Assembly: GCF_025165815.1 (NCBI RefSeq)
Contig: NZ_JAFFZE010000027.1
Span: 1 to 64,000, forward strand
Length of the DNA stretch: 64,000 nt
Source of the DNA: Actinophytocola gossypii
GTDB lineage: Bacteria; Actinomycetota; Actinomycetes; Mycobacteriales; Pseudonocardiaceae
Direction of reading: 5' to 3'
A model generated the notes under the pieces. It made no database searches, was not told the origin of the DNA, and saw nothing but the letters and a program-made list of their open reading frames with translations. Position 1 is the first letter of the stretch; each line of letters starts with the position of its first letter. The position numbers and the translations under genes were made by a program. This document shows, piece by piece, positions 8,506 to 17,337 of this stretch.

Positions 8506-8574
8506 GCTCAAGCGATGCTCGAGTCGTCCACTTGAACTGCTCGTGCGGGACGGCACGAAGGCGGGAGCGAAGAG

Positions 8575-8772
8575 ATGCGAGTCCAACGGAAGGTGACGGC
8601 GGCCGGCCTCGGTCTGCTCGGTGCCCTGGCGGTGTTCCACGGTGCGTACCAGGGTGCGTTCGACGGCGCGGCCGGGTCCGGTGACGGCCGGCACGTCGCC
8701 GACCCACCGCTGCCGGTCGAGGAGGTCCTCGAGGACATTCTCGACCGGTTACCGGACGACATGCACTGGTGA
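8575..8772 (+). CDS. Small exported or membrane-anchored protein, unknown function
   Basis: A 65-residue ORF starting at ATG 8575 after GGGAGCGAAGAG, a good ribosome site. Residues 2-6 are basic and residues 9-27 form one hydrophobic segment (GLGLLGALAVFHGAYQG), so it is exported or anchored in the membrane. The rest is acidic and ends EVLEDILDRLPDDMHW. It lies directly behind the SARP-type repeats at 8488-8505 and 95 bases before the ScyD/ScyE-like gene, with which it probably shares the promoter. No family is recognised. Confidence 0.55.
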   Translation: MRVQRKVTAAGLGLLGALAVFHGAYQGAFDGAAGSGDGRHVADPPLPVEEVLEDILDRLPDDMHW

Positions 8773-8867
8773 CCGGTCCCCTCGCTCCCCCACGTCCCTC
8801 CCCCGACCTCCCACCACCACGACGCCCGGGTGCGAACCGATCGCGCCCGGTCAGAAGGGAAAGCCAG

Positions 8868-9986
8868 ATGAGCAAGTTACGGAAGCGGTCGCTGCTGGTG
8901 CTCGCCGGTGTCACCGCACTGCTGGTCTCCGGAGTGACCGCGGCCTCAGCCGCCCCCGCCGGTCATCGTGCCGAACCGACCCTCGAGGTACTGGCGTCGG
9001 GGCTGAACAACCCGAGGCACCTGGTCGTCGACCGGGGCAAGGTGTGGGTCGCGGAGGCCGGCGTCGGCGGCGACCTGCAGTGCATCATCACCCCGGAGGG
9101 CGAGCAGTGCCTCGGCCGCTCCGGCGCGATCGTCAAGGTCGGGCGGGACGGTAGCGTGCGCCGGATCATCGAGGGGCTGCCGTCGCTCGGCGCGCCGCTC
9201 GACGGTTCCTACGCCACCGGCCCGGCCGACCTCGCGCTGTCCAGGGGCAAGCTGGACGTGCTGATGTCGACGTCCGGGATCGACCCGGTCACCGGGGCGA
9301 ACCCGTTCGGCGACAACGGCCCGGAGATGGGCCGGCTGCTGCGGTTCGACCGCAACGGTGCGGGTGACATGCGGATGGGCCCGGACTTCGGGCTGTACGA
9401 GGGTGTGCACAACCCGGACGACGGGATCGGGGCGCCGCCCGGTTTCGAGATCGAGTCGAACCCGTACGGCATGACGCCCTACCGGGGCGGCTACGCGGTG
9501 GTCGACGCCGGCGGCAACGACCTGCTGTGGGTCGACCGGTTCGGCCGGGTGCACACGCTGGCCGTCTTCCCCGCGAAGGACGTCGACGGCAGGAAGCTGC
9601 AGAGCGCGCCGACCGCGGTCGAGGTCGGTCCGGACGGGGCGCTGTACGTGGCCGAGCTGAGCATGGCGCCGGGGACCGCGCGGGTGTACCGGGTGGTGCC
9701 CGGTCAGGAGCCAGAGGTGTACGCCGACGGCTTCACCGTGCTGACCGACCTGGCCTTCGACCGCCGGGGCAGGCTGCTGGCCCTGTCCATGACGCGAACG
9801 GGTGCGATCTTCCCGCCGCAGCAGGGCGAGATCGTGCGGATCGAGCGGGACGGCAGCAAGACGTCGTTCACGCCGGAGGGACTGATCTCCCCCACCGGCA
9901 TCGCCGTCGAGGGCAACACCGTGTACGTCTCCAACCAGGGCGTCTCCCCCGGACTCGGGGAGATCGTCAAGCTGCGGCTGCCCTGA
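8868..9986 (+). CDS. Secreted ScyD/ScyE family beta-propeller protein
   Basis: A 372-residue exported protein. ATG 8868 is chosen because it follows AGAAGGGAAAGCC and opens a clear Sec signal peptide (KLRKRSLLVLAGVTALLVS, cleavage after the ASAA-P region near residue 27). The mature part has repeated blades such as LASGLNNPRHLVVDRGKVWVAE, GPDGALYVAEL and ISPTGIAVEGNTVYVSNQG, typical of the NHL/ScyD-like propeller family of actinomycetes. These are extracellular or lipid-free binding/hydrolase-like proteins of unclear function. It faces the SARP gene across a hairpin and shares a promoter region with the preceding small protein. Confidence 0.82.
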   Translation: MSKLRKRSLLVLAGVTALLVSGVTAASAAPAGHRAEPTLEVLASGLNNPRHLVVDRGKVWVAEAGVGGDLQCIITPEGEQCLGRSGAIVKVGRDGSVRRIIEGLPSLGAPLDGSYATGPADLALSRGKLDVLMSTSGIDPVTGANPFGDNGPEMGRLLRFDRNGAGDMRMGPDFGLYEGVHNPDDGIGAPPGFEIESNPYGMTPYRGGYAVVDAGGNDLLWVDRFGRVHTLAVFPAKDVDGRKLQSAPTAVEVGPDGALYVAELSMAPGTARVYRVVPGQEPEVYADGFTVLTDLAFDRRGRLLALSMTRTGAIFPPQQGEIVRIERDGSKTSFTPEGLISPTGIAVEGNTVYVSNQGVSPGLGEIVKLRLP

Positions 9987-10002
9987 CCGGGTCGTACCGA
10001 CC

Positions 10003-10033
10003 AGCGCGGCTCCCGGGATCCGGGGGCCGCGCT
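10003..10033. terminator. Hairpin between convergent ScyD-like and SARP genes
   Basis: AGCGCGGC (10003-10010) pairs with GCCGCGCT (10026-10033), and the inside adds CCCGG/CCGGG. It lies 17 bases after the ScyD-like stop and just before the convergent SARP stop, so it can serve both genes. No U-tract. Confidence 0.7.
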
Positions 10034-10040
10034 CGGCGTG

Positions 10041-13000
10041 TCAGCCGCGCTCGGTCGTCTGGTGGGTGTGCAGGGCCGACCGGGAGGTCTCGACCTGGGC
10101 GAGCCAGCGCGCGGCCTCCTTGGAGTCCAGGTCCGCCAGCAGTTCGGCCGCCTGCTCCAGCTTGTCGGCGGCGAGCCCCAGGTCGGCGTTGACGGCGTGC
10201 AGGCCGGCCAGCACCCGCAGCGTCTTGGCCTGCCACAACACCGAACCCAGCTCCTCGAACAGCTGGCCGGCGGCGGCGAGGTGGTCGGCGGCCGCTGCGG
10301 TGTCGCCGCCGGCGAGCGCGATCTCGCCGAGCGCGTACAGGGTCTCCCCCTCGACCAGCCGCTCCCCGACCCGGCGGGAGAGGGCGAGGGCGTGCAGGAG
10401 CGTCTGCTCGGCGTTGTCCGCGCGGCCCTCCCGGTAGCGGACGATGCCGAGCGCGTACAGCGCGTACGCCTCGCCGATCCGGTCACCGATGTTGCGCACG
10501 ATGAGCAGGACCCGGTGCAGCGCCTGCCGGCTCCGCTCGATCTGCCCGGTGTTGAGGTACAGGTGGGCGAACTGGTGCACCACCTGGGCCTCGCCCCGCA
10601 GGCACCGGACGTCCTTGCAGATGCCGAGGGCTTCCTCGAGCAGCGCCTCGCCGCGCTCCACGTCGCCCTCGTCGATCCAGAACTTGGCGGTACTGCGCAG
10701 GATCTGCGCCTCCGCCATCCGGTCGCCGACGGTACGCAGCGCGGTGAGGGCCTCGTCGTAGTTGGCCAGCATCGCGGCCGAGTTGCCGCGCAGGCCGTCG
10801 ACCAGCGCGACGTTGCGCAACACCAGCCCGCGCCCGTGCGCGTTCCGGCTCGCGTCGAAGATGCCGAGCGCGGCGGTGAAGCACTCCTGGGCGTCGCCGA
10901 GCCGCTTCTGGAACATGTGCAGCGTGCCGAGGGAGTAGAGCATCGCGCCGTACCCGGTGCGGTTGCCGGCCCGTTCGGTCACCGCCAGGCCGAGTTCGGC
11001 GGTCTCCCGCCACAGTTCGAAGTAGCCCTTGCTCTCGAACAGGGTGACCGAGGTGAGGGCGAGGTCCCAGCACAGCTCGTCGAGCCCGTCGGCCGCGGCC
11101 TGCCGGATGGCGGCGACCAGGGAGCCGCGCTCGATGTCCCACCAGTCGCGTTCGGTGCCCCACCAGTCGTCCGGCGCGCCGACGCCGTGCTCGGCCGGCG
11201 GGCGCCAGCGGGGCGCGGTCCCGTGCAGGATCGTGTAGTCCCCGCCGTACTCCTTGCGGTGCGCCTCCTCGGCGAGCGCGAGCCAGGCCCCGAGCACCCT
11301 GGCGACGGTCTCGTCGCGCTGCTCGGGGGTCTCGGTCTCGGCGAGCCGTTCCAGCGCGTAGACCCGGATCAGGTCGTGGAAGCGGTAGCGGACGCGTTCG
11401 CCCGGGTATTCGACGGTGTCGAGCATGCGGGCGTCGACCAGGCTCTCCAACACGTCCTCGGCGTCGGTGAGCGTGGTGTCCAGCAGGGCCGCGGCGATCC
11501 AGCCCGGGAAGTCCTGCGACTGAACAAGGGCGAACAACCGGAACAGGTGTTGCGCGCGACTCGGCAGGCTTCGGTAGGTCAGTCCGATGTTGGTACGCAG
11601 CTCGAGTCCGCGATGGGAGAACTCGTCGAGCCGTCTAGCCTCGTTCCCCAACCGGCGAACCAGTTCGGAGATCCGCCAGTGCGGCCGCGAAGCGAGCCGG
11701 GCACCGGCGATCCGCAGGGCGAGTGGAAGCCCGCCGCAGAACCGGACCAGTTCGACCGCCGCGTCCTCTTCGGAACGGACCCGCGGCACGCCGATGATCT
11801 TCGTGAGCAGTTCGATGGACTTGTCGGTGTCGAACGGTTCCACGTCGACCCAGACCGCGCCGGGCAAACCGGACAGCCGGGTACGACTGGTCACGAGGAC
11901 GGCGCAGTTCGGGCTGCCCGGCAGCAGCGGAAGCACCTGGTCCTCACTGGTCACGTCGTCGAGCACGAGGAGCACCCGGTTGCGGGCGACCGTGCTGCGG
12001 TACATCCAGGCGCGCTCCTCGACGTCCTCCGGGATCGCCGAGCCGCTGACGCCCATCGCCCTGAGGAAACGAGCCAGCAAAGTCCCGGTGCTGCTTTCCC
12101 GGGCGGCCTGGAAATCACCGTATAGATGCCCGTCCGGGAACTGGTCCATCAGCTCGTGCGCGACCCGGACGGCAAGACTCGACTTCCCGACACCGCCTTT
12201 TCCGGAAATCGCGACGATACGCACGGAATAGGGCGCGACACATTCCGCGGAACCGCCGAGAAGAATGCTCCGAATTCGCTGGATCAGCTCCTCCCGGCCG
12301 GTGAAGTCGGCGATGCTGAACGGCAGCTCGTGCGGCACCATCGGCAGGTCGGCCCGCGCGGCCGCCGGCCCGGCCGGCAGCGGGACCACCGCGCCGCCGG
12401 CTCCGTCCTCGGGGCCGACCGAGCCGTCCGCAGCATCCTGGTCCGGCGCTCGCTCGTCCGCCGGCCGCCAGTCCAGTGCGGGATCCCGGTTGAGGATCGC
12501 CCGTTCCAGGTCCTGCAGCTCCTGCCCCGGCTCGATGCCGAGTTCCTCGACGAGGACGTCGCGCACCCGCCGGCGGACCTCGAGCGCGTCGACCTGCCGC
12601 CCGGAGCGGTAGAGCGCGAGCATGAGGAAGCCGTACAACCGCTCGCGCAGCGGGTTCTCGTGGACCAGAGCGGCGAGCTCGTCGACGATCTCCTTGTGCC
12701 TGCCGAGCGCGAGGTCTAGCCGGACGCGTTCCTCCAGCGCGGAGAGCCTGCGGTCCTCCAGCAGGGCGGTGCCCCGGCGCACCTGCGGGCTCTGCACGTC
12801 GGCCAGTGCCGGGCCCCGCCAGAGCTGCAGGGCGGTCCGCAGGGTGGTCGCCGCGAGCGCGAGCTGCCCGTCGTCGGCCTCCCGGCGGGCCTGCGCGACG
12901 AGACCGGCGAACTCCTCGCTGTCCAGTTCCCGCTCGGACAGTTCGAGCAGGTAACCATGCGGATAAGTGTTGATGACGTCCGGCCGTCCGGCCGACCCGA

Positions 13001-13217
13001 ACAGTTTCCGCAGCCCGGAGATACACGTCTGGATCTGCCCGCGCGCGGTCTCCGGCGGAGCCACGTCCCACACGGCGTCAATCAGCTGCTCGACTGCTGT
13101 GACGCGGTTCGCGTTCAGCGCGAGCATTGCCAGTATTGTCCGCTGCCGTGGCCCTCCGATGTCGAGTGCTCGCCGTTCGGCGATCAGCTCGAGCGCGCCA
13201 AGAAGCCTGACATACAT
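10041..13217 (-). CDS. SARP/AfsR-type transcriptional regulator with NB-ARC and TPR domains
   Basis: A 1058-residue activator. Residues 1-95 are the OmpR-like winged helix of SARPs (GGPRQRTILAMLALNANRVT), and 98-245 are the BTAD domain ending in the ELGIEPGQELQDLE motif. A Pro/Ala linker is followed by an NB-ARC ATPase with Walker A GKGGVGKSS (339-347) and VLLVLDD as Walker B. The last 350 residues are TPR repeats such as ALYALGIVRYREGRADNAEQ. This is the AfsR architecture and is common as a cluster-situated activator. The leader contains a 9-bp inverted repeat that covers the ribosome site. Candidate target repeats lie at 8464-8505. Confidence 0.93.
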   Translation of the reverse strand: MYVRLLGALELIAERRALDIGGPRQRTILAMLALNANRVTAVEQLIDAVWDVAPPETARGQIQTCISGLRKLFGSAGRPDVINTYPHGYLLELSERELDSEEFAGLVAQARREADDGQLALAATTLRTALQLWRGPALADVQSPQVRRGTALLEDRRLSALEERVRLDLALGRHKEIVDELAALVHENPLRERLYGFLMLALYRSGRQVDALEVRRRVRDVLVEELGIEPGQELQDLERAILNRDPALDWRPADERAPDQDAADGSVGPEDGAGGAVVPLPAGPAAARADLPMVPHELPFSIADFTGREELIQRIRSILLGGSAECVAPYSVRIVAISGKGGVGKSSLAVRVAHELMDQFPDGHLYGDFQAARESSTGTLLARFLRAMGVSGSAIPEDVEERAWMYRSTVARNRVLLVLDDVTSEDQVLPLLPGSPNCAVLVTSRTRLSGLPGAVWVDVEPFDTDKSIELLTKIIGVPRVRSEEDAAVELVRFCGGLPLALRIAGARLASRPHWRISELVRRLGNEARRLDEFSHRGLELRTNIGLTYRSLPSRAQHLFRLFALVQSQDFPGWIAAALLDTTLTDAEDVLESLVDARMLDTVEYPGERVRYRFHDLIRVYALERLAETETPEQRDETVARVLGAWLALAEEAHRKEYGGDYTILHGTAPRWRPPAEHGVGAPDDWWGTERDWWDIERGSLVAAIRQAAADGLDELCWDLALTSVTLFESKGYFELWRETAELGLAVTERAGNRTGYGAMLYSLGTLHMFQKRLGDAQECFTAALGIFDASRNAHGRGLVLRNVALVDGLRGNSAAMLANYDEALTALRTVGDRMAEAQILRSTAKFWIDEGDVERGEALLEEALGICKDVRCLRGEAQVVHQFAHLYLNTGQIERSRQALHRVLLIVRNIGDRIGEAYALYALGIVRYREGRADNAEQTLLHALALSRRVGERLVEGETLYALGEIALAGGDTAAAADHLAAAGQLFEELGSVLWQAKTLRVLAGLHAVNADLGLAADKLEQAAELLADLDSKEAARWLAQVETSRSALHTHQTTERG

Positions 13218-13551
13218 ATTTATTTGCCCCTGGTCAGACTAATCGCCCACGAGGGACAGTACACGCGTGGTGGGGGTCGCACCAGGGGCGCCAATACCAC
13301 CGCGGCATTCATCCGTCTACTGGGGAACCCGCGCCGCGACGGCGAAACTCACCCGAACGGCGGCGCGTTTCCGGCGCCGTTCGGCCGCCGAAGAGTACGG
13401 CGTAGAGTTGAGAGTCTGACGCAAAGCGTCGGCCCACTGACTTTTCGTGTCCACATGCGATCGCCGTGAACGCGCCGTGAATCCCTGACGATCACCTGAC
13501 GTTCGTCGCTTGCTCGACGCTGGGTGATCCGGCGCTCACGCGGTTTCCGCG
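13218..13551. other. 334-bp gap upstream of the SARP gene with RBS-masking inverted repeat
   Basis: No gene is seen. On the SARP mRNA, GCCCCTGGT (13289 to 13281) can pair exactly with ACCAGGGGC (13234 to 13226); the second arm contains the AGGGG ribosome site 9 bases before ATG 13217. The 46-base loop holds a smaller CCACG/CGTGG pair. This could mask translation initiation or be a protein operator. A weak GATCACC/GGTGATC pair (13490-13529) lies after the GH115 stop region. The rest shows nothing clear. Confidence 0.5.
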
Positions 13552-16500
13552 TCAACGATGCCCGATCCGGCGGCTCTCCGGCGGCCCGAGGTAGCTGGGT
13601 GCGAGCCCACCGGTGTCGACGACGATCTTCTGCACCACCACCGTCGGATCGACCATCCAGAGCTTCAGCACGTGCTCGCCCGGCCGCTCGACCAGGTGCG
13701 TGGTGGCGGTGCGGTTGACGTTGTCGGAGGTGTTGCGCTCCCACTGCCGGTTCATGCTGGTGTCGTCGGCACCCGTGGCCGTGGTCACGTTGACCCGCTG
13801 CGGCGGTTGCCCGTCGAGGGAGACCGCGTAGGACAGCCCGTCGGTCGGGTGCACGTTGTTCCTCGGCGACAGGTGGACCCACACGGTCACCGGCCCGGTC
13901 GTGGTCAGGTTCATCGTGTACTCGAGCCGCGGGCCCCGGCCGCCCGGCGTCTGCCGAGGCGCGGTCACCGGTGTCGGTTGCATTCCCGCACCCTCCCGGC
14001 CGATGCCGGGGATCCGCAGCCACTCCACCCCGTTGCCGCCGACGACGCGGTCGGCGTGCTCGGCGGCCATGGAGACGTACCCGTTGGCCTCCACGAACCC
14101 GCGCCGCGGCGTGTCGCGTGGGTTGTCGCGCGGGTTGTCGACGACCGCCGTGACCTCCACGCTCGCGCCCTCCGGCCCGACCACCCGGATCGGCACCCGG
14201 GTCGTGCCCTCCGGTGCCCGCCGCCAGTCGACCCGGACCTCCGCCCGGACCTCCTTGTCCACGACTCCGCGCGCCGGCGTCACCCTGACCCAGGACACCC
14301 CCGGCTCGATCCGGTAGGCGAACGAGTCCCGCCCGCGGTTGAACACGTCGATGTACTGCTCTGGCTGGCTCTGGTACGGACTGAACGTCGGCAACACGGC
14401 CGGCCCGTCCGAGGGAGGCTGCCCGGCGGTCGCCCCGGGCGACGCCGTCCCGGGCGACCACCACTGGTCCGAGCCGTCGATCGCCACGCCAAGCTCCGCG
14501 CCGTCCGGCACCTCGATCCGTCGCACCGCCGGGAAGACCTCGTCCGGCAGCACCTGGTTGTCGATCTCGGGCTGCTGCCAGGGCGCGTTCGGGCCGTAGC
14601 GCTCCACGTCCCCGTAGCCGATCTTGGGCTGGGTCTGGAAGCCGCGCCACTTCCCGTCGGCGAGCTCGCTGTTGTAGTAGTCGGACAACGCCTGGTCCTC
14701 GGCGAACCGCGCGTCGGTGCGGTCGGCGTAGTCGTTGGTCGCCGCCCGCCCCTGCGCGGCGTAGCGCAGGTTCGTGAACTCCGCGTGGCGCAGCTCGTAC
14801 AGGTTGGCGGTGGCCTTCACCGCGTACAGCACGAGCTGGAAGTAGGCGTCCCGGTAGGACGGCGGCAGCCGCCACCCGACTCGTTCCGCGCGCCGCGCGA
14901 GCCGTTGCCACTCGGCGGTGACCCGGTCCAGCTCGCGGTAGTGCTCGAGGTAGAACGGCGTCTGCTCGTCGTCGTAGGTCACCGTGTCGCCGGGCCCGGT
15001 GGTGATCCGGCGGTTGAGCAGCTCCGGCTTGCGCCGGGACTGCAGGTGACCGTAGGTGTGCAGCACGTCGGCGATCTCGTCGGCGTGCCGGTGCCCGAAG
15101 TTCTGCGCGGCGTACCGCCGCTCCCACTCGGGCAGGCGCTCCAGGGGCCACGCGTCGGGGTTCCAGGCGTAGTCGAGGAAGAACTGGGTCGGCAGCTCCG
15201 CGTTCTTCAGGTCGCCGACGTTCACCACCCACAACCGGTCGACGCCGTACCGGTAGGACGTGTGCAGTTGCTCCCAGGTGTTCGCCAGGTTGATGGTGTC
15301 GACCCACTTGTAGTTCCGGCCGCCGCCGACGTAGTCGAAGTGGTAGTACATGCCGTACCCGCCGGACCGGGGCGGCAGGGTGGGGTCGGGCAGCTTGCGC
15401 ATGTTGCCCCAGTTGTCGTCGGTGAACACGACCGTGACGTCGTCCGGGGCGCGCAGGCCCTTGTCCCAGTAGCGCTGGACCTCCTTGTACAGCGTCCAGA
15501 CCTGCGGGACGTCGAGCGCACCGTGGTCGGCCAGGATCTTCCGCTCGCTGTCGAGGATCTCCCGCATCAGCTCGATCCCGTCACCGTCGGGGAGGCTGAC
15601 GTCGCCGTTGCCGCGCATCCCGAGCGTCACCACGCCCTCGATGTCCTCCTCGACCATGCGCTCGATGCCGTCCGCCCAGTAGGCCTTGACGGCCTCGGCG
15701 TTACGCCGGAAGCTCCACTCGCCGGTGCCGCCGTACGGGTCGTGGCCCGGCGTGACGACGTTGCCGTCCTCGTCGCGCACGGCGGGCACGGCGTGCCGGT
15801 TCCACTCCTCGATCCCCCGCATCATCGGCGCCTCGTGCGAGGTGCCCATGACGACGCCGTACGCGGTGGCGGTGGCGTGGTTGGCCGGGTCGTCCTCGGC
15901 GAAGGCACGTCCCCAGACCGCGGGCCAGAGGTAGTTGGCCTTGAGCCGGAGCATGGTCTCGAACACGCGGGCGTAGAAGGCGCTGGTGAACCCACCCGGA
16001 TGGCCCGGCGCGTGCCCTGGCCCGAAGTGGTCGGGGGCCCAGGTGCCGAGGGCCGGGTTCTCGTCGTTGATGAAGAAGCCGCGGTACTTCACCGCGGGCG
16101 TGCCCTGCGTGTGCCGGCCCGGCAGCACGTACAGCTCCGCGGCGTGCCGGCTCGGCACGTCGTCCCACCAGTACCAGGGCGACACCCCGATCCGCCTGGA
16201 CACGTCGTAGGCACCGAAGATCGTTCCCCGCTGATCGCTGCCCGCGATGACCAGCGCGCGGCGGATCCCGGGCAGCGGGTTGTCGACGACCTGCTGCAAC
16301 GAGGTCTCCCACTTGCCCGCGATCCCGGTGACGTCGAGCTTGCCGGCGGTCACGAGCCCGTCGATCAGCGGACTGCGGCCGATCGTCCCCACGAGCACCG
16401 GTTGACTGCCCGCCGGCGGCCGGTCCCGGACGACGACCGGGCGCACCCCGGTGACGCGCTCGACGTCCGACCGCAGGTCGTTCACGACCCGGACCACGCC

Positions 16501-16704
16501 GGCGTGGTCACCGGCACTGACCACGATCGGCGCGGCCTTCCGCCTGGCCACCAGGGGGAAGCTTCCCGGCCTCGGCGACGTGACGACGTAGGAGTCCGGA
16601 TCGGCCGGCTGCCAACCCGAGGTCTCGACGGGCTTCGACACCGGGGTCGGTGCCGCCGTCGTCACGACGAGAACCGCGACCAGCAGCCGGACAGGCATTC
16701 TCAT
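13552..16704 (-). CDS. Secreted glycoside hydrolase family 115 (xylan alpha-glucuronidase type)
   Basis: A 1050-residue exported enzyme. The first 20 residues (RMPVRLLVAVLVVTTAA) are a signal peptide. The central catalytic region has GH115 hallmarks: WYWWDDVPSRHAAELYV, KYRGFFINDENPAL, LKANYLWPAVWGRAF, and VVMGTSHEAPMMR. A C-terminal accessory domain follows from about residue 790. GH115 enzymes remove methyl-glucuronic acid side chains from hemicellulose; the length matches the family. It is monocistronic, with its own 5' gap shared with the divergent Mop gene. Role is plant-polymer use, separate from the natural-product cluster. Confidence 0.9.
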   Translation of the reverse strand: MRMPVRLLVAVLVVTTAAPTPVSKPVETSGWQPADPDSYVVTSPRPGSFPLVARRKAAPIVVSAGDHAGVVRVVNDLRSDVERVTGVRPVVVRDRPPAGSQPVLVGTIGRSPLIDGLVTAGKLDVTGIAGKWETSLQQVVDNPLPGIRRALVIAGSDQRGTIFGAYDVSRRIGVSPWYWWDDVPSRHAAELYVLPGRHTQGTPAVKYRGFFINDENPALGTWAPDHFGPGHAPGHPGGFTSAFYARVFETMLRLKANYLWPAVWGRAFAEDDPANHATATAYGVVMGTSHEAPMMRGIEEWNRHAVPAVRDEDGNVVTPGHDPYGGTGEWSFRRNAEAVKAYWADGIERMVEEDIEGVVTLGMRGNGDVSLPDGDGIELMREILDSERKILADHGALDVPQVWTLYKEVQRYWDKGLRAPDDVTVVFTDDNWGNMRKLPDPTLPPRSGGYGMYYHFDYVGGGRNYKWVDTINLANTWEQLHTSYRYGVDRLWVVNVGDLKNAELPTQFFLDYAWNPDAWPLERLPEWERRYAAQNFGHRHADEIADVLHTYGHLQSRRKPELLNRRITTGPGDTVTYDDEQTPFYLEHYRELDRVTAEWQRLARRAERVGWRLPPSYRDAYFQLVLYAVKATANLYELRHAEFTNLRYAAQGRAATNDYADRTDARFAEDQALSDYYNSELADGKWRGFQTQPKIGYGDVERYGPNAPWQQPEIDNQVLPDEVFPAVRRIEVPDGAELGVAIDGSDQWWSPGTASPGATAGQPPSDGPAVLPTFSPYQSQPEQYIDVFNRGRDSFAYRIEPGVSWVRVTPARGVVDKEVRAEVRVDWRRAPEGTTRVPIRVVGPEGASVEVTAVVDNPRDNPRDTPRRGFVEANGYVSMAAEHADRVVGGNGVEWLRIPGIGREGAGMQPTPVTAPRQTPGGRGPRLEYTMNLTTTGPVTVWVHLSPRNNVHPTDGLSYAVSLDGQPPQRVNVTTATGADDTSMNRQWERNTSDNVNRTATTHLVERPGEHVLKLWMVDPTVVVQKIVVDTGGLAPSYLGPPESRRIGHR

Positions 16705-16900
16705 GGCGATCTCCGTTGATCACGAACCGGGCCGAAACTTCCGTCCAAATTCCGCAACATGGTCACGATAGCGGCCAGCACAGTCCAAAGCCAGACACCA
16801 GAACCCACGAAAACGGCGCGATAATTCAATTCGTCGCACCGAAATTTTCGACACTCGATCTCGTGAACATCGATCCGATCCTCGGATGCGATCCAGAGTC

Positions 16901-16929
16901 TTGGATAGTTCCGCGTCTGCGGATATATG
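16901..16929 (+). promoter_or_regulatory. Promoter of the molybdate operon, near-leaderless transcript
   Basis: TTGGAT (16901-16906) is separated by 17 bases from TATATG (16924-16929). The expected start of transcription falls near 16936, only about 3 bases before ATG 16939, which implies a leaderless or very short-leader mRNA. This also argues against ATG 16927 as the start because it lies inside the -10. Confidence 0.6.
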
Positions 16930-16938
16930 CTCGCGCGT

Positions 16939-17337
16939 ATGCCGAAGCTGCGGATAAGTGAGGCGGCCACGCTGCTGGGGGTCAGCGACGACACCGTGCG
17001 GCGCTGGGTCGACCAGGGCCGGCTGCCGGTGGTGCAGGGCGACAACGGACGCATGGCCGTCGAGGGCAGCGAGCTCGCCGCGTTCGTCCAGCGGTTGTCC
17101 GACGCTCCGGAACCGGGCGCGACCGTCGCCGCGTCGGCGCGCAACCGGATGCGGGGCATCGTCACCCGCGTCACCAAGGACGGCGTGATGGCGCAGGTCG
17201 AGCTGCAGGCCGGGCCGTTCCGCCTGGTGTCGCTGATGAGCAGGGAGGCCGCGGAGGAACTCGGTCTCGAGCCCGGCAGCGTGGCCGTGGCCTCGATCAA
17301 GTCCACTCTCGTCGTCGTCGAGATCCCGGAGACGTAG
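16939..17337 (+). CDS. Molybdate-binding HTH-TOBE (Mop) protein
   Basis: A 132-residue protein with an N-terminal MerR/excisionase-like helix-turn-helix (RISEAATLLGVSDDTVRRWV) and a C-terminal single TOBE/Mop domain (RNRMRGIVTRVTKDGVMAQVEL), the oxyanion-binding fold that sequesters molybdate. ATG 16939 is preferred over ATG 16927 because family members begin MPxLRISEAA and the upstream codon overlaps the -10. It is the first gene of a mod operon, with modA starting one base after its stop. It is likely a molybdate-sensing regulator or store for the operon. Confidence 0.85.
   Translation: MPKLRISEAATLLGVSDDTVRRWVDQGRLPVVQGDNGRMAVEGSELAAFVQRLSDAPEPGATVAASARNRMRGIVTRVTKDGVMAQVELQAGPFRLVSLMSREAAEELGLEPGSVAVASIKSTLVVVEIPET

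Noticed and set aside
10038-12125. A 695-codon rightward frame antisense to the SARP gene
   Set aside because: It is the complement of a well-supported SARP/NB-ARC/TPR gene and shows low-complexity GC-driven residues with no start signal.
13490-13529. GATCACC/GGTGATC hairpin as GH115 terminator
   Set aside because: Only a 7-bp stem with a 26-base loop; too weak to list as a terminator.
13558-16719. A 1053-codon rightward frame antisense to GH115
   Set aside because: The leftward GH115 frame has a signal peptide and family motifs along its whole length; the antisense frame has none.
16927-16941. ATG 16927 as start of the Mop-type gene
   Set aside because: It overlaps the -10 TATATG, and family members begin at the residues encoded from ATG 16939.
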